Below, piece by piece: positions 62,827-64,000 of a DNA stretch of 64,000 nucleotides (position 1 is the stretch's first letter; every line of letters starts with the position of its first letter). The notes below the pieces were generated by a model. That model saw only the letters and a program-made list of their open reading frames with translations, did no database searches and had not been told where the DNA came from. The translations under genes and the position numbers were made by a program. The stretch spans positions 62,001 through 126,000 of the forward strand of contig JALOOM010000005.1 in NCBI GenBank assembly GCA_025454395.1, given 5' to 3'. The DNA is from Elainella sp. Prado103 (GTDB lineage: Bacteria; Cyanobacteriota; Cyanobacteriia; Elainellales; Elainellaceae).

Positions 62827-64000
62827 TCACAACGTTTTTGGATTATCTTCCAGATCATTATCTAATTGGTTCGTTAATGTCTCTGGATCCATACGACTTT
62901 CATGACCAAATCGCTGTTCATACCAGTTCATCAGGGGAGTAGCGCTCATACCATGAATTACTACAGATAAAGCAACTGTGAATACCGTAATCCAACTAAT
63001 TTGAGCCCCTAAGTCTTCTGGTAAACCTTCGCTCAGGGCATAGGCCATATAGTAGAGCGATCCAACACCTCGGATCCCAAACCAGCCAAACAAGAGCCGG
63101 GTGGCCGGGCGCAAATCATCACCTAGGGTACTGATCCAGGTGGCAATCGGGCGAATCAACAAAATCAATGCGAGAGCAATGAGCAGGGCTTGTCCACCGA
63201 AGGTAACGATCGGTTCCCACCGTAATAGCACTCCAACTAGCAAAATCGTGCCAATTTCCAAAAGTCTTTCCAGAAGTCCAGTAAAGTGAAGCTGGGATGC
63301 TTTCTTATCGGCTCGGATCGATCGATTGCGACGGACGGTTACCCCTGCTACAAATACGGCTAAGAAACCATAGCCATTGATCATTTCCGTCAACGAATAG
63401 GTCAGCAAAATAGTTGCAAGAGCGATCAAATCCTCTACTTCTTCTTCAATACTCGCTAACCGACGCGATCGTCTCTCTAATGCTCCGATTAACTTGGCAA
63501 CTAAAATTCCCCCTAAAATTCCCGCAAATATTCCCCAAATTAAGTCAATTCGGAGCCAATCACCCAGCCAAGCTTGCCAGTTTTCATCATCCAACAGATA
63601 TAGTCCAAAATAGACAAAAGGGAAAGCTAAAGCATCATTGAGTCCACCCTCCGAGGTCAACCCAAACCGTAGTTCATTGGGGTCATTGGTGTGAACTAAT
63701 TGCACCTCAGAAGCCAAGACGGGATCGGTCGGGGACAGGATTGCCCCTAGCAAAATGGCAGCACCCCAGCCGATCCCTAGCGCAAAATGAGCAACACCTG
63801 CAATAGCCGCGATCGATAGCGGCATCAATAGCCCGATCAGACGTATCGTTGAATGCCAGGCCGACCAAGTCAGCGGTCGATTCATTTTAATCCCGCAAGA
63901 GAACAGCGAGACCAAGACCACAATTTCAGTGAGTCGTTCCAGAAATTCGGCATCTGGCTTCAGGTCGATAATATTAAATCCATAGGGCCCTAAAAATATA
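62827..64000 (-). CDS. CPA1 family sodium/proton antiporter (5' end outside window)
   Basis: At least 391 residues, open to the window edge: reading upstream of the GTG at 63921 continues IFLGPYGFNIIDLKPDA..., clearly coding. About 11 helices visible, with the CPA1 hallmark GAAILLGAILSPTDPVLASEV and the later AVFVAGVTVRRNR, FGWFGIRGVGSLYYM blocks. Exchanges Na+ (or K+) for H+ across the plasma membrane. The stop codon is at 62827, leaving 20 nt to the convergent SGNH-like gene. Short hydrophilic C-terminal tail. Confidence 0.92.
   Translation of the reverse strand, partial: IFLGPYGFNIIDLKPDAEFLERLTEIVVLVSLFSCGIKMNRPLTWSAWHSTIRLIGLLMPLSIAAIAGVAHFALGIGWGAAILLGAILSPTDPVLASEVQLVHTNDPNELRFGLTSEGGLNDALAFPFVYFGLYLLDDENWQAWLGDWLRIDLIWGIFAGILGGILVAKLIGALERRSRRLASIEEEVEDLIALATILLTYSLTEMINGYGFLAVFVAGVTVRRNRSIRADKKASQLHFTGLLERLLEIGTILLVGVLLRWEPIVTFGGQALLIALALILLIRPIATWISTLGDDLRPATRLLFGWFGIRGVGSLYYMAYALSEGLPEDLGAQISWITVFTVALSVVIHGMSATPLMNWYEQRFGHESRMDPETLTNQLDNDLEDNPKTL

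Noticed and set aside
1-64000. tRNA, rRNA, insertion sequences, phage genes, toxin-antitoxin pairs
   Set aside because: Scanned for by eye (cloverleaf arms, transposase motifs, terminal inverted repeats); none found. A tRNAscan and ISfinder search would be more sensitive.

Overview
The window is chromosomal DNA of a cyanobacterium. It carries an allophycocyanin operon (apcA-apcB-apcC), many copies of the cyanobacterial HIP1 octamer GCGATCGC (for example at 4495-4502), cyanobacteria-typical families (DUF2854, lumenal pentapeptide protein, PAS-rich hybrid kinases) and numerous short tandem repeats between genes. A filamentous, non-marine-picoplankton type is likely, but the genus cannot be fixed from the sequence. 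No rRNA, tRNA, transposase, integrase or CRISPR array was found.

Layout. 1-8,200: mixed housekeeping genes (2Fe-2S ferredoxin cut by the left edge, DUF2854, DUF924, an ABC-2 permease, an NTF2-like protein, a lectin-like protein, a lumenal pentapeptide protein, an ATP-dependent DNA ligase). 8,200-15,300: a 1762-residue CBS/PAS hybrid histidine kinase and a metallophosphoesterase. 15,480-17,900: apcABC on the minus strand with a recognisable promoter and a leader of about 260 nt. 17,900-21,200: MOSC protein, NUDIX hydrolase and a receiver/thioredoxin-reductase-like fusion. 22,580-38,450: a plus-strand exopolysaccharide (EPS) locus with seven glycosyltransferase genes, a Wzz/GumC-type protein, a Wzy-like polymerase, a Wzx-like flippase and a GT39-like membrane enzyme. 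39,826-48,028: a second, minus-strand EPS locus with its own Wzx and Wzy, three GT4/GT2 enzymes, a WecG/TagA-type GT26 and a GDP-mannose 3,5-epimerase-like enzyme. A GH10 glycosidase sits between them, and a beta-helix/RTX protein follows at 49,095-50,846. 51,700-54,900: PsiE-like protein, HAD hydrolase, another glycosyltransferase and an unknown protein. 55,000-59,900: a histidine kinase, a receiver and a receiver-PAS-GGDEF-EAL protein in one tight unit. 60,087-62,800: an MBOAT O-acyltransferase with an SGNH-like partner. The right edge cuts a CPA1 sodium/proton antiporter.

How it fits together. The centre of the window is about 40 kb devoted to building and exporting cell-surface polysaccharide: sugar-nucleotide supply (epimerase), glycan assembly (GT2, GT4, GT26, GT39), flipping and polymerisation (two Wzx/Wzy pairs, one chain-length protein), probable trimming or binding (GH10, beta-helix/RTX) and O-acetylation (MBOAT plus SGNH). 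The nearby c-di-GMP signalling unit is a plausible regulator, but that is inference from position. No priming phosphoglycosyltransferase, Wza or Wzc kinase lies in the window, so these loci must rely on genes elsewhere.

Most notable observations: an apparently orphan, densely folded RNA-like element at 48,255-48,530 with some features of a ydaO-type (c-di-AMP) riboswitch; a GT2-GT4 fusion whose two halves exist next door as separate paralogous genes; a receiver/thioredoxin-reductase-like fusion lacking both expected cysteine motifs; and widespread tandem repeats whose period is a multiple of three whenever they lie inside genes.
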